DNA of 64,000 nt from Thiotrichales bacterium (GCA_947478175.1 CANJUQ010000006.1:22303-86302); one strand, 5' to 3'. Counted from the first letter of the stretch, positions 1-10,513 are shown. Program-made: numbers and translations. The notes: generated by a model from the letters alone, not told the origin.

Positions 1-221
1 TCAATCTCAATTGCCCGGCTACCTAGTTCCCAGATTAGCCCGAGAAGTTCCCATGGAAAAATCCAAGACAGTCATAGGAATTAATGAGGCATAAAGTGTT
101 GGATGAACCGGATAACTCGCACGCTAATACAGTTTTTTTGCGTTAGTGTGCAACCAATAACATGTCTATAGTTCGCACACTAATACATAGAATTAAAATA
201 AAAATAATAAAACAAATAAAT

Positions 222-1148
222 TCAATACGATAAAAAAATACCTGCCCGCATAATCGCGGATCTAGCTCGATTGTTTTTTTCTAATTCAAGTTCGCTAGGT
301 TTTAATTTTTTATCTAATAATTTCCAAGTCGGCTTAAAATTAGATCTCACAGGCAGCCCTCTGGGCAACTCAGGTTCTTTGGTTTTGCTATTAAAAAAAG
401 TTTTAACCAAACGATCTTCTAACGAATGAAAACTAATGATCCCCAACCGGCCATTTGGCGCTAAGATTTTTTCGATATTTTTTAAAAAAATTTCTAAGTC
501 TTCTAGTTCTTTATTTAAATAAATTCTCAAAGCTTGAAAAGACCGTGTTGCCGGATGTTTATGCTTATCTCGAACCGGCATGGCCTCAGCAATAATACTG
601 GCCAAATCTCGCGTAGTTAAAATCGGAGAAAGTACTCGACGCAGGACAATTGATTTTGCAATTCTTCGACTGAATTTTTCATCGCCATAATTAAATAAAA
701 TATTGGCTAAATCACTTTCAGAAACTTGTTCTAAAAACTCAGAACAGGTCTGGCCTTGTGTTTGATCCATGCGCATATCCAATGGCCCGTCATTCATAAA
801 GCTCATACCCCGTTCTGCTTGATCTATTTGAGGTGAAGACACCCCTAGATCTAATAACACGGCATTAGCTTTTCCCAATACCCCCAAATTCTTGGCAATA
901 TTTTCTATATCTGAAAAAGAACCATGAACTATTTCAAATCGGGAGTCTTTAATATTTTCTTTGGCGTGATTCACGGCGGTAAGATCTTTATCGATCCCAA
1001 TCAAGCGCCCTGAGGGGCCTAATTTTTCAAGAATCAATCGACTGTGCCCGCCCCGTCCAAACGTCCCATCGATGACAATATCATTGGGTTCCAAACAAAG
1101 GGCCTCAACGGCTTCTTCTAATAAAACAGTGATGTGCTGACCTGACAA
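222..1148 (-). CDS. rsmH: 16S rRNA (cytosine1402-N4)-methyltransferase RsmH (MraW)
   Basis: 308 aa ORF; HITVLLEEAVEAL, DGTFGRGGHS, LDLGVSSPQID and ISFHSLEDRLVK motifs. Confidence 0.97.
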   Translation of the reverse strand: MSGQHITVLLEEAVEALCLEPNDIVIDGTFGRGGHSRLILEKLGPSGRLIGIDKDLTAVNHAKENIKDSRFEIVHGSFSDIENIAKNLGVLGKANAVLLDLGVSSPQIDQAERGMSFMNDGPLDMRMDQTQGQTCSEFLEQVSESDLANILFNYGDEKFSRRIAKSIVLRRVLSPILTTRDLASIIAEAMPVRDKHKHPATRSFQALRIYLNKELEDLEIFLKNIEKILAPNGRLGIISFHSLEDRLVKTFFNSKTKEPELPRGLPVRSNFKPTWKLLDKKLKPSELELEKNNRARSAIMRAGIFLSY

Positions 1149-1226
1149 TTTATCTATCTCTCAACTTTAAAAATTCAACCTAAACTCGGGCCCGCACTGT
1201 ACCTGGAGAAACCTGGAGAAGCCAAG

Positions 1227-2927
1227 ATGTCTAGCGCTCTTAACACTCAACCTATGCATTCCAGCAAAAATTCTGGCGCGATTTCTGGCGCAAAGTTATT
1301 AGTCCAATGTTTAGAAAAACAAGGTGTCACCCGAATATTTGGCATCCCAGGGGCCAAAATAGATACTGTTTTTAATGAATTATTAGACAGCCAAATAGAA
1401 TTAATCTTGTGTCGACATGAACAAAACGCGGCGTTCATGGCTGCGGCTCATGGCAGACTGACCGGTGAGCCAGGCGTGGTCTTAGTCACTTCAGGTCCTG
1501 GGGTTTCAAACCTGGCAACGGGTCTTCTCACGGCCACTACTGAAGGGGATCCTATTGTCGCTATTGGCGGCAATGTCGCTCGATCCATGAAACTCAAAGA
1601 GTCCCATCAATCCACTAACAACATAAAATTATTAGAAGCTGCGACTAAATTTTGCGTAGAAGTTCCCCAAGCTAAAAATATTCCTGAAATCATCGACAAC
1701 GCCTTTCGCATTGCTAAAAAATCCAGACGTGGCGCGACGTTTATTAGCTTCCCCCAAGATATAGGCCATGAACTAACAGACACACCGGCTCATGAGCCCC
1801 TTCGAAAACTTCAATTTGGTCATGCGCCTTTGGATTTAATTCAAGAAGTCGCTAACAAAATTTCTCAAGCCCACCTGCCTATTTTATTACTCGGCCAAGA
1901 AGCCAGCCGACCTGAAAATACTCAGGCTATTCGTACACTACTTCATAAAACAAAACTCCCCGTCATTGGAACTTACCAAGCGGCCGGAGCTATTTCTCAT
2001 GATCTTTTAGAATGTTTTGTCGGTCGCGTAGGGTTATTTAAAAATCAGCCGGGGGATCTTTTAATTGATCAAGCGGATTTGATTATTTCTATTGGCTTTA
2101 ACCCAACAGAATATGACCCCGAACTTTGGAATCCTTTAGCCCAAAAGAAAATTATTGCGATTGATTATCAAATGGCGGATATCCGAACTTGTTATGCGCC
2201 TTCTATAGAATTATTGGGCAATATTGAAAACACTTTAAAACATCTATCTGATTTTTTATTTTCCAGTCCACTTAAACAAATTTCATTGATCCAAAAACTC
2301 CAATCTGACCATGATAATTTTCATCTCTCTCACAGCCCCAATACCATTCATCCTTTAGAATTTATCCGCCATCTACGAACCTCTATTTCTGATCAAACCC
2401 AATATCAAACCATCGTTACTTGCGATATTGGCTCTCATTACATGTGGATGGCGCGATATTTTTATACTTTTGAACCGCATCATCTTTTATTCAGCAATGG
2501 CCAGCAGACACTGGGCGTTGCTTTACCCTGGGCCATTTCTGCCAGCTTATGCCAGCCTCACAAAAAAATTATTTCCATCTCAGGTGATGGCGGTTTTTTA
2601 TTTTCTAGCATGGAACTTGAAACGGCTGTTCGTTATCAAAGACCCTTGATTCACTTCGTTTGGGTCGATGGGACCTATAACATGGTCAAAGAACAGCAGC
2701 TCATGAAATATCACCGAGAATCCGGCGTGGCTTTAGGAAAAATAGATCTTGTAAACTATGCCAAAAGCTTTGGAGCCATGGGTGAAAAACTAACCCATGC
2801 CAAACAAATCCCTGAACTACTTAAAAAATATGAAAACCATCTAGGCCCGGTCCTAGTCGAAGTCCCCATTAACTATCAAGACAATCCTGTTTTATTCCAG
2901 TCCCTTCATACAGAACAAGGCGGTTAA
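1227..2927 (+). CDS. alsS: Acetolactate synthase, catabolic type (ThDP-dependent)
   Basis: 566 aa; ThDP enzyme N-term (GVTRIFGIPGAKID...RHEQNAAFMAAAHGRLTG), GDGGFLFSSMELETAVR cofactor motif, HQSTNN as in AlsS/BudB. Confidence 0.85.
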   Translation: MSSALNTQPMHSSKNSGAISGAKLLVQCLEKQGVTRIFGIPGAKIDTVFNELLDSQIELILCRHEQNAAFMAAAHGRLTGEPGVVLVTSGPGVSNLATGLLTATTEGDPIVAIGGNVARSMKLKESHQSTNNIKLLEAATKFCVEVPQAKNIPEIIDNAFRIAKKSRRGATFISFPQDIGHELTDTPAHEPLRKLQFGHAPLDLIQEVANKISQAHLPILLLGQEASRPENTQAIRTLLHKTKLPVIGTYQAAGAISHDLLECFVGRVGLFKNQPGDLLIDQADLIISIGFNPTEYDPELWNPLAQKKIIAIDYQMADIRTCYAPSIELLGNIENTLKHLSDFLFSSPLKQISLIQKLQSDHDNFHLSHSPNTIHPLEFIRHLRTSISDQTQYQTIVTCDIGSHYMWMARYFYTFEPHHLLFSNGQQTLGVALPWAISASLCQPHKKIISISGDGGFLFSSMELETAVRYQRPLIHFVWVDGTYNMVKEQQLMKYHRESGVALGKIDLVNYAKSFGAMGEKLTHAKQIPELLKKYENHLGPVLVEVPINYQDNPVLFQSLHTEQGG

Positions 2928-2937
2928 AATTTAACCT

Positions 2938-3786
2938 ATGAAAATCACTGAGCTTTCTCCAACCCCGAATCAACTTAGTTATATTGGCTCCGTCGAAGAT
3001 GTCATCGCAGCCAAAATCAATCCACAACTCAAAAACAAAAAATTTCACGCGAAAGATTTTGCCTATGGCTTTGAAATTGGATCACCCAAAGATTGGGAAT
3101 CCCTAGGCGAAACCGTCTTAGTTAATAACCTATGTTTCACTCAATCAACAGACTCAAAATCTAATCATTTTGGCCAAGCGATCTATGGCGAAGAATTTTT
3201 AACCAGCGGCATTTTTTTAATTCCCCATAGCGCCAAAGCTAATTTTTCAATCTCTTTTGAAAGCTTAAATCCCAATACGCTTTTAGCTTTTAAAGATTTT
3301 TATCAAAACCTTTATCAAAAAATTCAAAGACCTTTTGCGTTTATTTCGACAGTCCAATTTAAAAATTTATCTTGCAATGCTATCGCCAGACCGCCTATTG
3401 ACGGCAAGCCTATTTTTAAAAACACTTCAGAATATTATTTTATTCTCCCATGGGATTTGTCAGATCAAGCTGCTTTCATGGTCGGTGTGGTGGCTGATTT
3501 TCAAGATCAATCTTCCAATAAAATTAATCAACAATTAAGCCCAGTTCTTTATCACAATCCTTTCGAAGAAAGTCACTCAGATAACCATAACCATTCAGAC
3601 AATTTAACCATGCATACTCATGCGATTACTTTGAAAAAATTTCCCAATCTAGATTCACAAAAAAACCCAATATTCAAACCAGACCAGGTCGAAAAAACAG
3701 TTCATGTTTTTTCCGATCAAACTTTGATTCAAAAAATAGAAGGCTTGGTTTTTATGATTTCTGATATGAAGGTCCCAACCCAGTGA
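2938..3786 (+). CDS. Putative divergent acetolactate decarboxylase
   Basis: 282 aa, 11 bp downstream of alsS; HTHAIT...VHVF resembles the HxH...H zinc-ligand pattern of acetolactate decarboxylase; overall similarity weak by eye. Confidence 0.4.
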   Translation: MKITELSPTPNQLSYIGSVEDVIAAKINPQLKNKKFHAKDFAYGFEIGSPKDWESLGETVLVNNLCFTQSTDSKSNHFGQAIYGEEFLTSGIFLIPHSAKANFSISFESLNPNTLLAFKDFYQNLYQKIQRPFAFISTVQFKNLSCNAIARPPIDGKPIFKNTSEYYFILPWDLSDQAAFMVGVVADFQDQSSNKINQQLSPVLYHNPFEESHSDNHNHSDNLTMHTHAITLKKFPNLDSQKNPIFKPDQVEKTVHVFSDQTLIQKIEGLVFMISDMKVPTQ

Positions 3787-4775
3787 ATCTTAATTTTTTA
3801 AAAACTAATTTCTCTCAAAACTTCTCTCAAAATAAAGACTGGCCTGTTTTATTATTTTGCAGCGGGGTTGTTTTATTTTTAAGCCTTTATCTACATTGGG
3901 TGAATTCTTTTCATTTTGACAGGCCCTTAATAACCCGTGACTTATTTTTATTTTCTCTCTGTGCATTGGCTTATTACGCTGCAAAAACAGCGGGCTACCT
4001 TCAAGCCTCTCTATTAACTAGAAACTGCTGCTTATTACTTCTCATAGGCCTAATTATTGATACAGCACTTCATGTACTTCCCCTGACACCGTTTCGATTG
4101 ATTGACCCCCAGCTTGTTAAAACAGATCATTTTTTAGATTTTGATCTACCCACTTTTGTTTTTTGGATTAATCATCAATACCCATTCATGAGTTTCTTTC
4201 TTGGCGAGATCTACCACACACTCCCTTGTGCTTTTATCCCATGCATTTTTATCTTGCCTTGGGTTTCAGAAGCTCGCGCGAAAGAATTTTTGGTCCTGTT
4301 TTCACTCACCAATGCTATTGGTTTAAGTCTCTATTTTATTTTCCCTGCTATTGGCCCCATGGCGAGTTATCACTACCCATTAAACCCTCTTGAAAATCAT
4401 TATTTAAACGGCGTGACACAATTCAGGGCTCAGCCTCACTTATTTTTAAATCATTTTATTTCTGGAGATATTTCATTCCCGTCTTTTCATACTATTTTGG
4501 CGCTGATTTGTGCTTGGGTATGGCGTGATTTCCGATGGGTTTTTATGCCGTTTAGTCTCTGGAGCGTTTTAATTATTCTCTCGACGCTCACAACCGGCTG
4601 GCATTACTTAACAGATGTTATTGGCGGAATCTTAGTATTTATTATTTCTGTCCAACTTTGGCATCGCCTTAAGCAGCCATCTTTGTTACGATCCGCGCCG
4701 CAAGTTGGCCAGGCAATCGCTGGAAGTTTTCTTCTGGAGGAAAGTCCGGGCTCCACTGGGTATAACGCCAGCTAA
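3783..4775 (+). CDS. PAP2-superfamily membrane protein (inositolphosphotransferase/phosphatase-like)
   Basis: Multiple TM segments; ISFPSFHTILAL and GWHYLTDVIGGI match PAP2 motifs; C-terminus runs into rnpB. Confidence 0.75.
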   Translation: MNLNFLKTNFSQNFSQNKDWPVLLFCSGVVLFLSLYLHWVNSFHFDRPLITRDLFLFSLCALAYYAAKTAGYLQASLLTRNCCLLLLIGLIIDTALHVLPLTPFRLIDPQLVKTDHFLDFDLPTFVFWINHQYPFMSFFLGEIYHTLPCAFIPCIFILPWVSEARAKEFLVLFSLTNAIGLSLYFIFPAIGPMASYHYPLNPLENHYLNGVTQFRAQPHLFLNHFISGDISFPSFHTILALICAWVWRDFRWVFMPFSLWSVLIILSTLTTGWHYLTDVIGGILVFIISVQLWHRLKQPSLLRSAPQVGQAIAGSFLLEESPGSTGYNAS

Positions 4776-5043
4776 CGGCTGGGAGGTGTGAACCTACGGA
4801 AAGTGCCACAGAAAATATACCGCCCGGGTGTCAAAACCAGGGTAAGGGTGAAATGGTGCGGTAAGAGCGCACCGCACTTCTGGCAACAGAAGTGGCAGGG
4901 AAAACCCCGTTCGGAGCAAGACCAAATAGGAACTCTATGGCGTGGCCCGCGCTGAGTTCGGGTAGGTTGCTTGAGCGATTGAGTAATTAATCGCCTAGAG
5001 AAATGATTGCCCACGACAGAACCCGGCTTATCGGCTGACTTGC
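4702..5043 (+). ncRNA. rnpB: RNase P RNA (class A)
   Basis: GGAGGAAAGTCCGGGCTCC, GCCAGGGTAAGGGTGAAATGGTGCGGTAAGAGCGCACC-like core, GACAGAACCCGGCTTATCGG 3' signature; ends pair as P1 (aagttggcc/ggctgactt), followed by T-run. Confidence 0.95.
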
Positions 5044-5226
5044 CTTTTTATTTGATCTCTACTGGGTTGATTAGCTTAGATTTTAATTAATTAAATATGA
5101 ATTTTATCTAGCAGATTTTAACACGTAAAATTAGTGTTTTAACGGTGATGTTTTTATTGTTAAATAGCGCCGCTTCGTTGGTCAGACGGCCAGCAAGCTG
5201 ATAACTCAGGAACGTGCTCAACGTTC

Positions 5227-5290
5227 AAACGCATCGGCAGTGTACTCTCTCCTCCTCCTAAAAACCTTGCCGGTGCGTTTTCTTATTTTT
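5227..5290 (+). terminator. 12-bp stem with CU-rich loop and U-rich tail; possible 3' end of a small RNA
   Basis: AACGCATCGGCA (5228-5239) pairs with TGCCGGTGCGTT (5268-5279); loop contains tctcctcctcct; followed by ttcttattttt. Confidence 0.55.
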
Positions 5291-6104
5291 CTAAAATTTT
5301 TGCCCGGATCCCTTGGGTCTCTGGCCGAATCCCGCGCCAAATATAGAAACTCTCAGCGCCTTGTTCTATTAGCATACCCAAGCCATCTGAAGTTTTTGCT
5401 CGCGAATTTTTTCCCCAGATTAAAAATCTTGTCAGGCCTTTGCCATAAACCATGTCATAACACAAAGAACTTTCATCGATTAATCCATTGGGCAAAATAA
5501 TTTCTTCTTGGGACAACCCAGCAAATAATCCAACAGACGTCGCATTAATAACCAAATCAAATAAGCCCTGTCGTTTTGATAATTCTGAAAACTCACAAGC
5601 AGAGGCGTTAAATAACACAGCTAGTTCTACAGCTTTCTCAGGGGTTCTATTAGAAATCACTATTTCACGACAGCCTTGTTTAATTAACTCTGGCATAACG
5701 CTTCTAGCCGCACCGCCGGCGCCTAGTAACAAGATTCTTTTATTTTTTAAAATTAACCCATGCGATTTTTCAAGATCTCGAACTAGGCCAATACCATCTG
5801 TACTAAATCCCTGAGTTTTACCCTCTGGCAAGACTTTGATTGTATTGAGAGCCCCCATCAAACGGGTTTCATCTGAAGGGAAATCAACCCATCGAAAAGC
5901 TTCTTCTTTAAAAGGGAGCGTCACGTTAAAGCCTTTCACACCCGCTTCCAGCAAAACTTGCATGTGATTTTCAAATTGGCCTGGGGGAATTTCTTGTTTG
6001 AAATAAACAATATCTTGCCCCGTCTGTTCAGCAAAAATCTGATGCAACTTAGGCGAAAGACTATGTGCAATGGGAGTCCCAACAACGCAATAACGATCTG
6101 TCAT
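5283..6104 (-). CDS. aroE: Shikimate dehydrogenase
   Basis: MTDRYCVVGTPIAHSLSPKLH, FNVTLPFKEEA, LLLGAGGAARSV, NATSVGL; start moved to MTDRYC (track N-terminal extension is a low-complexity AT repeat). Confidence 0.95.
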   Translation of the reverse strand: MTDRYCVVGTPIAHSLSPKLHQIFAEQTGQDIVYFKQEIPPGQFENHMQVLLEAGVKGFNVTLPFKEEAFRWVDFPSDETRLMGALNTIKVLPEGKTQGFSTDGIGLVRDLEKSHGLILKNKRILLLGAGGAARSVMPELIKQGCREIVISNRTPEKAVELAVLFNASACEFSELSKRQGLFDLVINATSVGLFAGLSQEEIILPNGLIDESSLCYDMVYGKGLTRFLIWGKNSRAKTSDGLGMLIEQGAESFYIWRGIRPETQGIRAKILEK

Positions 6105-6652
6105 AAAAATATCTACCGCAAAATCAAAAATTAAATCAAAAATTAAATCAAAAAAAGTCGCGCATATTACCCAAATCATGACCTAAATAAAATTCAAAAC
6201 GACGTTTAAAAAAACAAAAGCAAGACTCAAAAAAATAGTAATTAAAAAAATAAATTAAATTAAAAACAATAAACAATGGCCCTCGATATTTTAAATATTA
6301 AACAAGACTTTAAGTTTTAATATTTTCAATTCAAAACTCGCATCAGAGTAACAATACACATGTTTGAAAAAGTTAAAAACATCAATAAAAAATAAAATAA
6401 ATAACACATAAAACAATCACTTGAAAACACAATATTAATTTTCGTATCTTTATGTATTTTAAAAGATTTTTTATAAAAAAATAAAAATAAAACAAATTGT
6501 TTTTAGATAAAAATAAAAAACAAAAAACAAAATATACAAATAAGAATAATGATTATTGATACGATTGTGACTGGTATTGATGAGATAAGTTTATGACTGT
6601 ATATTGTCGCCCGTGTCACAACATTAAGCTGACATTTTAAGGAGAGAATACA

Positions 6653-7273
6653 ATGATATATGGATACGTATGTGCGAACGAACATGTTGAGCCAAGTGAT
6701 CTTGAAAATGAGCTCAGACAATATGCCCAAAAAAAAGGCATAACTATTAATGAGTTCATCCAAGATGACGATAGCAACAAAACCAATTGGCGCCGCCGCC
6801 AAATTAGCAGCCTGATGGTCAATGCAAAACGCGGAACGGAAGTCATCGTTTACGAAGCTAGCGATGTAGCCCGTTCAACCTCCCAAGTGTTAGAAGCTCT
6901 CGAAGCTTTCTTAGAAAGAGGCATCATTCTGCACTTAGCTAAATACGAGCAAATTTTCACCTCTGAAAAAACTATCGACATCAAACAATTTCTTGAATTG
7001 ATGCAACATATTGAAAGCGACTTTGTGGCAAAAAGAACCACAGAAGCCTTGGCACGTCGCCGCGCTCAAGGTCTCCCATTGGGCAGACCTAAAGGCAAGC
7101 TTAATAAAACGCTTAAACTAGATAAGCACAAAAAAGACATCCAAAAATATCTAGATCTCAGAATCTCCAAAGCGTCGATTGCTAAATTAATCAACTGCCA
7201 TCCACAAACGCTTTATAACTACATGGAAAAACGCAACCTCGCGACCGCTGAAATGGAAGAGGACGCCAAATAA
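6653..7273 (+). CDS. Serine-recombinase/resolvase-like protein with degenerate catalytic residues
   Basis: Resolvase-like layout (GYV...ELRQYAQKKGI; FVAKRTTEALARRRAQGLPLGRPKG; C-terminal HTH SKASIAKLINCHPQTLYNYM) but YxRVS replaced by GYVCANE and LDRLxR replaced by SDVARS. Confidence 0.75.
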   Translation: MIYGYVCANEHVEPSDLENELRQYAQKKGITINEFIQDDDSNKTNWRRRQISSLMVNAKRGTEVIVYEASDVARSTSQVLEALEAFLERGIILHLAKYEQIFTSEKTIDIKQFLELMQHIESDFVAKRTTEALARRRAQGLPLGRPKGKLNKTLKLDKHKKDIQKYLDLRISKASIAKLINCHPQTLYNYMEKRNLATAEMEEDAK

Positions 7274-7330
7274 ACATTTTTTCGTTTAGTAATTTTCTTT
7301 TTTCGAATTTTTTAAATCATAGTAAACCTT

Positions 7331-7365
7331 CGGCTCCAATATTCTTGGGGCCTTTTTTTTGGGTT
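7331..7365 (+). terminator. Rho-independent terminator
   Basis: ggctccaatattcttggggcc followed by ttttttttt. Confidence 0.7.
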
Positions 7366-7386
7366 TTATTTTTATTAAAAAAAAAT

Positions 7387-8283
7387 CTAGATCTCTATCT
7401 CTCGCTCTAATATCAACGGATCATTCGATAATCCATGTCCAATTCTCGGCGTATAAAAAACAGGAATTTCTAATTTTTCTGCAAAATCTTTCAAAGCCCG
7501 CATTAAAATTTCGCCTTGAATTTTATTTTGATCTGGCTCAGGCGCTAATTCCCCCGCCCAGAAATCACCCAAAATTAGCGCTTTAATTTTTTCAAATTTC
7601 CCAATGCGATTTAAATATTTCAGCGTCCGATTAACCTGGTAACCCTTCTCGTGCCAGTCTTCTAAGAAAACAATTTTCCCATCTGTCTCAACTTCCCACT
7701 GATCTTTAATGCTAATAGAGAGCAGGGTTAAATTACCGCCGATTAATTTTCCCGTTATTTTTTGTGAATTTTGGGCAGCTTGATTTAAAGCCGTTAAATA
7801 ATTTCGATCAAAACTATTTGAATACTTTCCAGACTTAACTAAATCAATGGTCTTTTGAATAGTCAAATCATCTGGGAATTTTCTAACAAACTGTAACGCC
7901 CCCATGCCATGCACCGCCGGCCAATTTAATTTCTGCGCGAAAAAAACCAAGATCGCCGTGAAATCAGAAAACCCAATCAGCATCTTGGGTTTTGCTTTTT
8001 TTAATTCAGGCAAAGCTTTCACTAAGTACGGAATAATATCGCAAGACCCTTCACCCCCACGGCAGGACCAAAGATGACTCACAGAGTCGTCCAAACAATA
8101 GGCTAAAAAATTTTCTGATTTTTCTTGAGCGCTCTTCGGGGAAACATAACATTCAGAACTAAAGACAACGGGCACACCCAATTTTTCTGGAAGAATTCTT
8201 CCCGCCTCTTTCACTTCAAATTCTGGAGAAACCGACGCTGTTGCGACGATGGCAATTTTTTGAAGTGGGAAAAAATCTTGCAT
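7387..8283 (-). CDS. ldcA: LD-carboxypeptidase (peptidase S66)
   Basis: LWSCRGGEGSCDIIPYL, IGFSDFTAIL, NLTLLSISI, LEDWHEKGYQVNRTL; start set at MQDFFPLQKIAIVATAS. Confidence 0.88.
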   Translation of the reverse strand: MQDFFPLQKIAIVATASVSPEFEVKEAGRILPEKLGVPVVFSSECYVSPKSAQEKSENFLAYCLDDSVSHLWSCRGGEGSCDIIPYLVKALPELKKAKPKMLIGFSDFTAILVFFAQKLNWPAVHGMGALQFVRKFPDDLTIQKTIDLVKSGKYSNSFDRNYLTALNQAAQNSQKITGKLIGGNLTLLSISIKDQWEVETDGKIVFLEDWHEKGYQVNRTLKYLNRIGKFEKIKALILGDFWAGELAPEPDQNKIQGEILMRALKDFAEKLEIPVFYTPRIGHGLSNDPLILEREIEI

Positions 8284-8488
8284 AGACAATCCTAAAAAAT
8301 GGTAAGGCCCGGATTTTATAGGGCTGTGTATGGAATGGCCATGAAGGGTGATGAGCGACAATGAAAATTTCCCTAAAAAACTCATGTTTATTTCAAGCCA
8401 TTTCCCCCATCAAAACCATTCACCCTTCGCCCCCCCAAAAATATCCGTTAGACTCCCCGCCCGTTTTTTCACCTGAAATTATCATCCC

Positions 8489-10513
8489 ATGGAAAACAGA
8501 GAAAACAGACCGTTCGAACTTCACTCGAATTACCTACCCGCAGGGGATCAACCCACCGCAATCAAAATTCTGGAAGCCAGCTTAAACAAAGGTGAAATGC
8601 ATCAGGTTTTATTAGGTGTGACAGGGTCAGGTAAGACTTTTACCATGGCTAATTTAATTAAAAACACCCAAAGACCGACTTTGATTCTCGCCCATAACAA
8701 AACCCTCGCCGCCCAGCTCTATGGCGAAATGCGAGGATTTTTTCCGAATAATGCCGTCGAGTATTTCGTCTCTTACTATGATTATTATCAGCCAGAAGCT
8801 TATGTCCCCCAGTCCGATACTTTTATAGAAAAAGACGCGTCGATTAACGAACATATCGAACAAATGAGACTATCCGCGACTAAAGCCATTCTCGAACGTT
8901 CGGACACGATTATTATTGCAACGGTCTCAGCCATCTATGGCCTAGGGGATCCCAAAACTTATTTATCTATGGTCTTGCATCTTGTTAATAAAGACCGAAT
9001 CAGCCCCAAAGAAATCATGTATCGTTTGGCAAAAATGCAATACCAACGCAATGATATTGCTCTCTTACGGGGGACGTTTAGAGTTCGGGGAGAAATCATT
9101 GATGTCTTTCCTGCTGAATCTGAAAAAGAAGCCATTCGAATAGATTTATTTGATGAGCAGATTGAATCTTTAAGTTATTTCGACCCTCTTACAGGAAAAA
9201 TTAGCCATAAAGCTCCCCGCCTGACTATTTATCCAAAATCCCACTATGTCACGCCCAAAGAACAAGTTTTAAATATTATTGATCAAATAAAATTCGACCT
9301 GGCAGAGAGATTAAAAATCTTAGAGTCTCAAGACAAAATCTTAGAAGCCGCGAGACTTAAACAACGGACTTTTTTTGATATCGAAATGATGATCGAACTG
9401 GGCTATTGCACCGGGATAGAAAATTATTCGAGATATCTCTCTGGAAGATCCCCGGGTGACCCACCTCCGACTTTATTTGATTACTTACCCAAGAACGCGC
9501 TGTTAATTATTGATGAATCCCATGTAACTGTCCCCCAATTGGGCGCCATGTATTTGGGAGATCGATCTAGAAAAGAAAACTTGGTTAACTATGGCTTTAG
9601 ACTCCCCAGCGCCATGGATAACCGACCATTAAAATTCGAAGAATTATTAAAACTTATACCTCAGACGCTCTATACCTCTGCGACGCCTGGGACATTTGAA
9701 AAAGAGCATGCGTCTGTTATTGCCGAACAAATTGTCAGACCGACTGGTTTAGTGGACCCCGTCATAGAAATCAGGCCCGCCGGGACTCAAGTCGACAATG
9801 TCATGCAAGAAATCCAAGAGATTATAAAAAAAGGTGAACGACTTTTAATTACAACTTTGACTAAAAGAATGGCTGAAGATTTGACTGATTTTTTATTTGA
9901 ACATGGCATTAAAGTCCGTTATTTACATTCAGATATTGAAACCGTCGAACGCATAGAAATCATTCGAGATTTAAGACTGGGCGTCTTTGATGTCCTAGTG
10001 GGCATTAATTTATTACGCGAAGGCTTGGATATGCCTGAAGTATCGACAGTCGCTATTTTCGATGCCGATAAAGAAGGCTTTTTAAGATCCGATCGCGCTT
10101 TAATTCAAACCATTGGACGTGCCGCGAGGCATCTGAATGGCCGAGCGATTTTATATGCCGATCGCATTACCAATTCCATGCAACGCGCCATCGATGAAAC
10201 GAATAGACGCCGTCAAAAACAAATCGCTTTTAACCAAGCTCATGGGATTACGCCTCAGAGTATTAAAAAATCAGTCGAAGATATTATGGAAGGGGCCTTG
10301 TCCAAAAATGCTTATTCTAAAAATGCTCTACGGGAAAAAAGTAAGAATTCTCGCGACGATCTCCCCGTAGGTGCATTGACCCCCGCTCAGGCAAAACAGA
10401 CAATAGCCAGCCTTGAAAAGGCCATGCGCCTCCATGCCCAGAATCTGGAATTTGAACAGGCCGTCAAAATCCGGGATCAATTATTAGAACTAAGAGAATT
10501 TTTTAAACTGTGA
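8489..10513 (+). CDS. uvrB: Excinuclease ABC subunit UvrB
   Basis: [59 protein letters not shown]-terminal UVR domain. Confidence 0.98.
   Translation: MENRENRPFELHSNYLPAGDQPTAIKILEASLNKGEMHQVLLGVTGSGKTFTMANLIKNTQRPTLILAHNKTLAAQLYGEMRGFFPNNAVEYFVSYYDYYQPEAYVPQSDTFIEKDASINEHIEQMRLSATKAILERSDTIIIATVSAIYGLGDPKTYLSMVLHLVNKDRISPKEIMYRLAKMQYQRNDIALLRGTFRVRGEIIDVFPAESEKEAIRIDLFDEQIESLSYFDPLTGKISHKAPRLTIYPKSHYVTPKEQVLNIIDQIKFDLAERLKILESQDKILEAARLKQRTFFDIEMMIELGYCTGIENYSRYLSGRSPGDPPPTLFDYLPKNALLIIDESHVTVPQLGAMYLGDRSRKENLVNYGFRLPSAMDNRPLKFEELLKLIPQTLYTSATPGTFEKEHASVIAEQIVRPTGLVDPVIEIRPAGTQVDNVMQEIQEIIKKGERLLITTLTKRMAEDLTDFLFEHGIKVRYLHSDIETVERIEIIRDLRLGVFDVLVGINLLREGLDMPEVSTVAIFDADKEGFLRSDRALIQTIGRAARHLNGRAILYADRITNSMQRAIDETNRRRQKQIAFNQAHGITPQSIKKSVEDIMEGALSKNAYSKNALREKSKNSRDDLPVGALTPAQAKQTIASLEKAMRLHAQNLEFEQAVKIRDQLLELREFFKL

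Noticed and set aside
4772-5014. 80 aa minus-strand ORF
   Set aside because: Lies antisense to RNase P RNA; non-coding.
5488-5814. 108 aa ORF antisense to aroE
   Set aside because: Fully antisense to a clear aroE gene, no SD and no recognisable motif; shadow ORF.
6503-6846. Two minus-strand ORFs around the recombinase 5' end
   Set aside because: Low-complexity AT-rich composition and antisense to the serine-recombinase-like gene.
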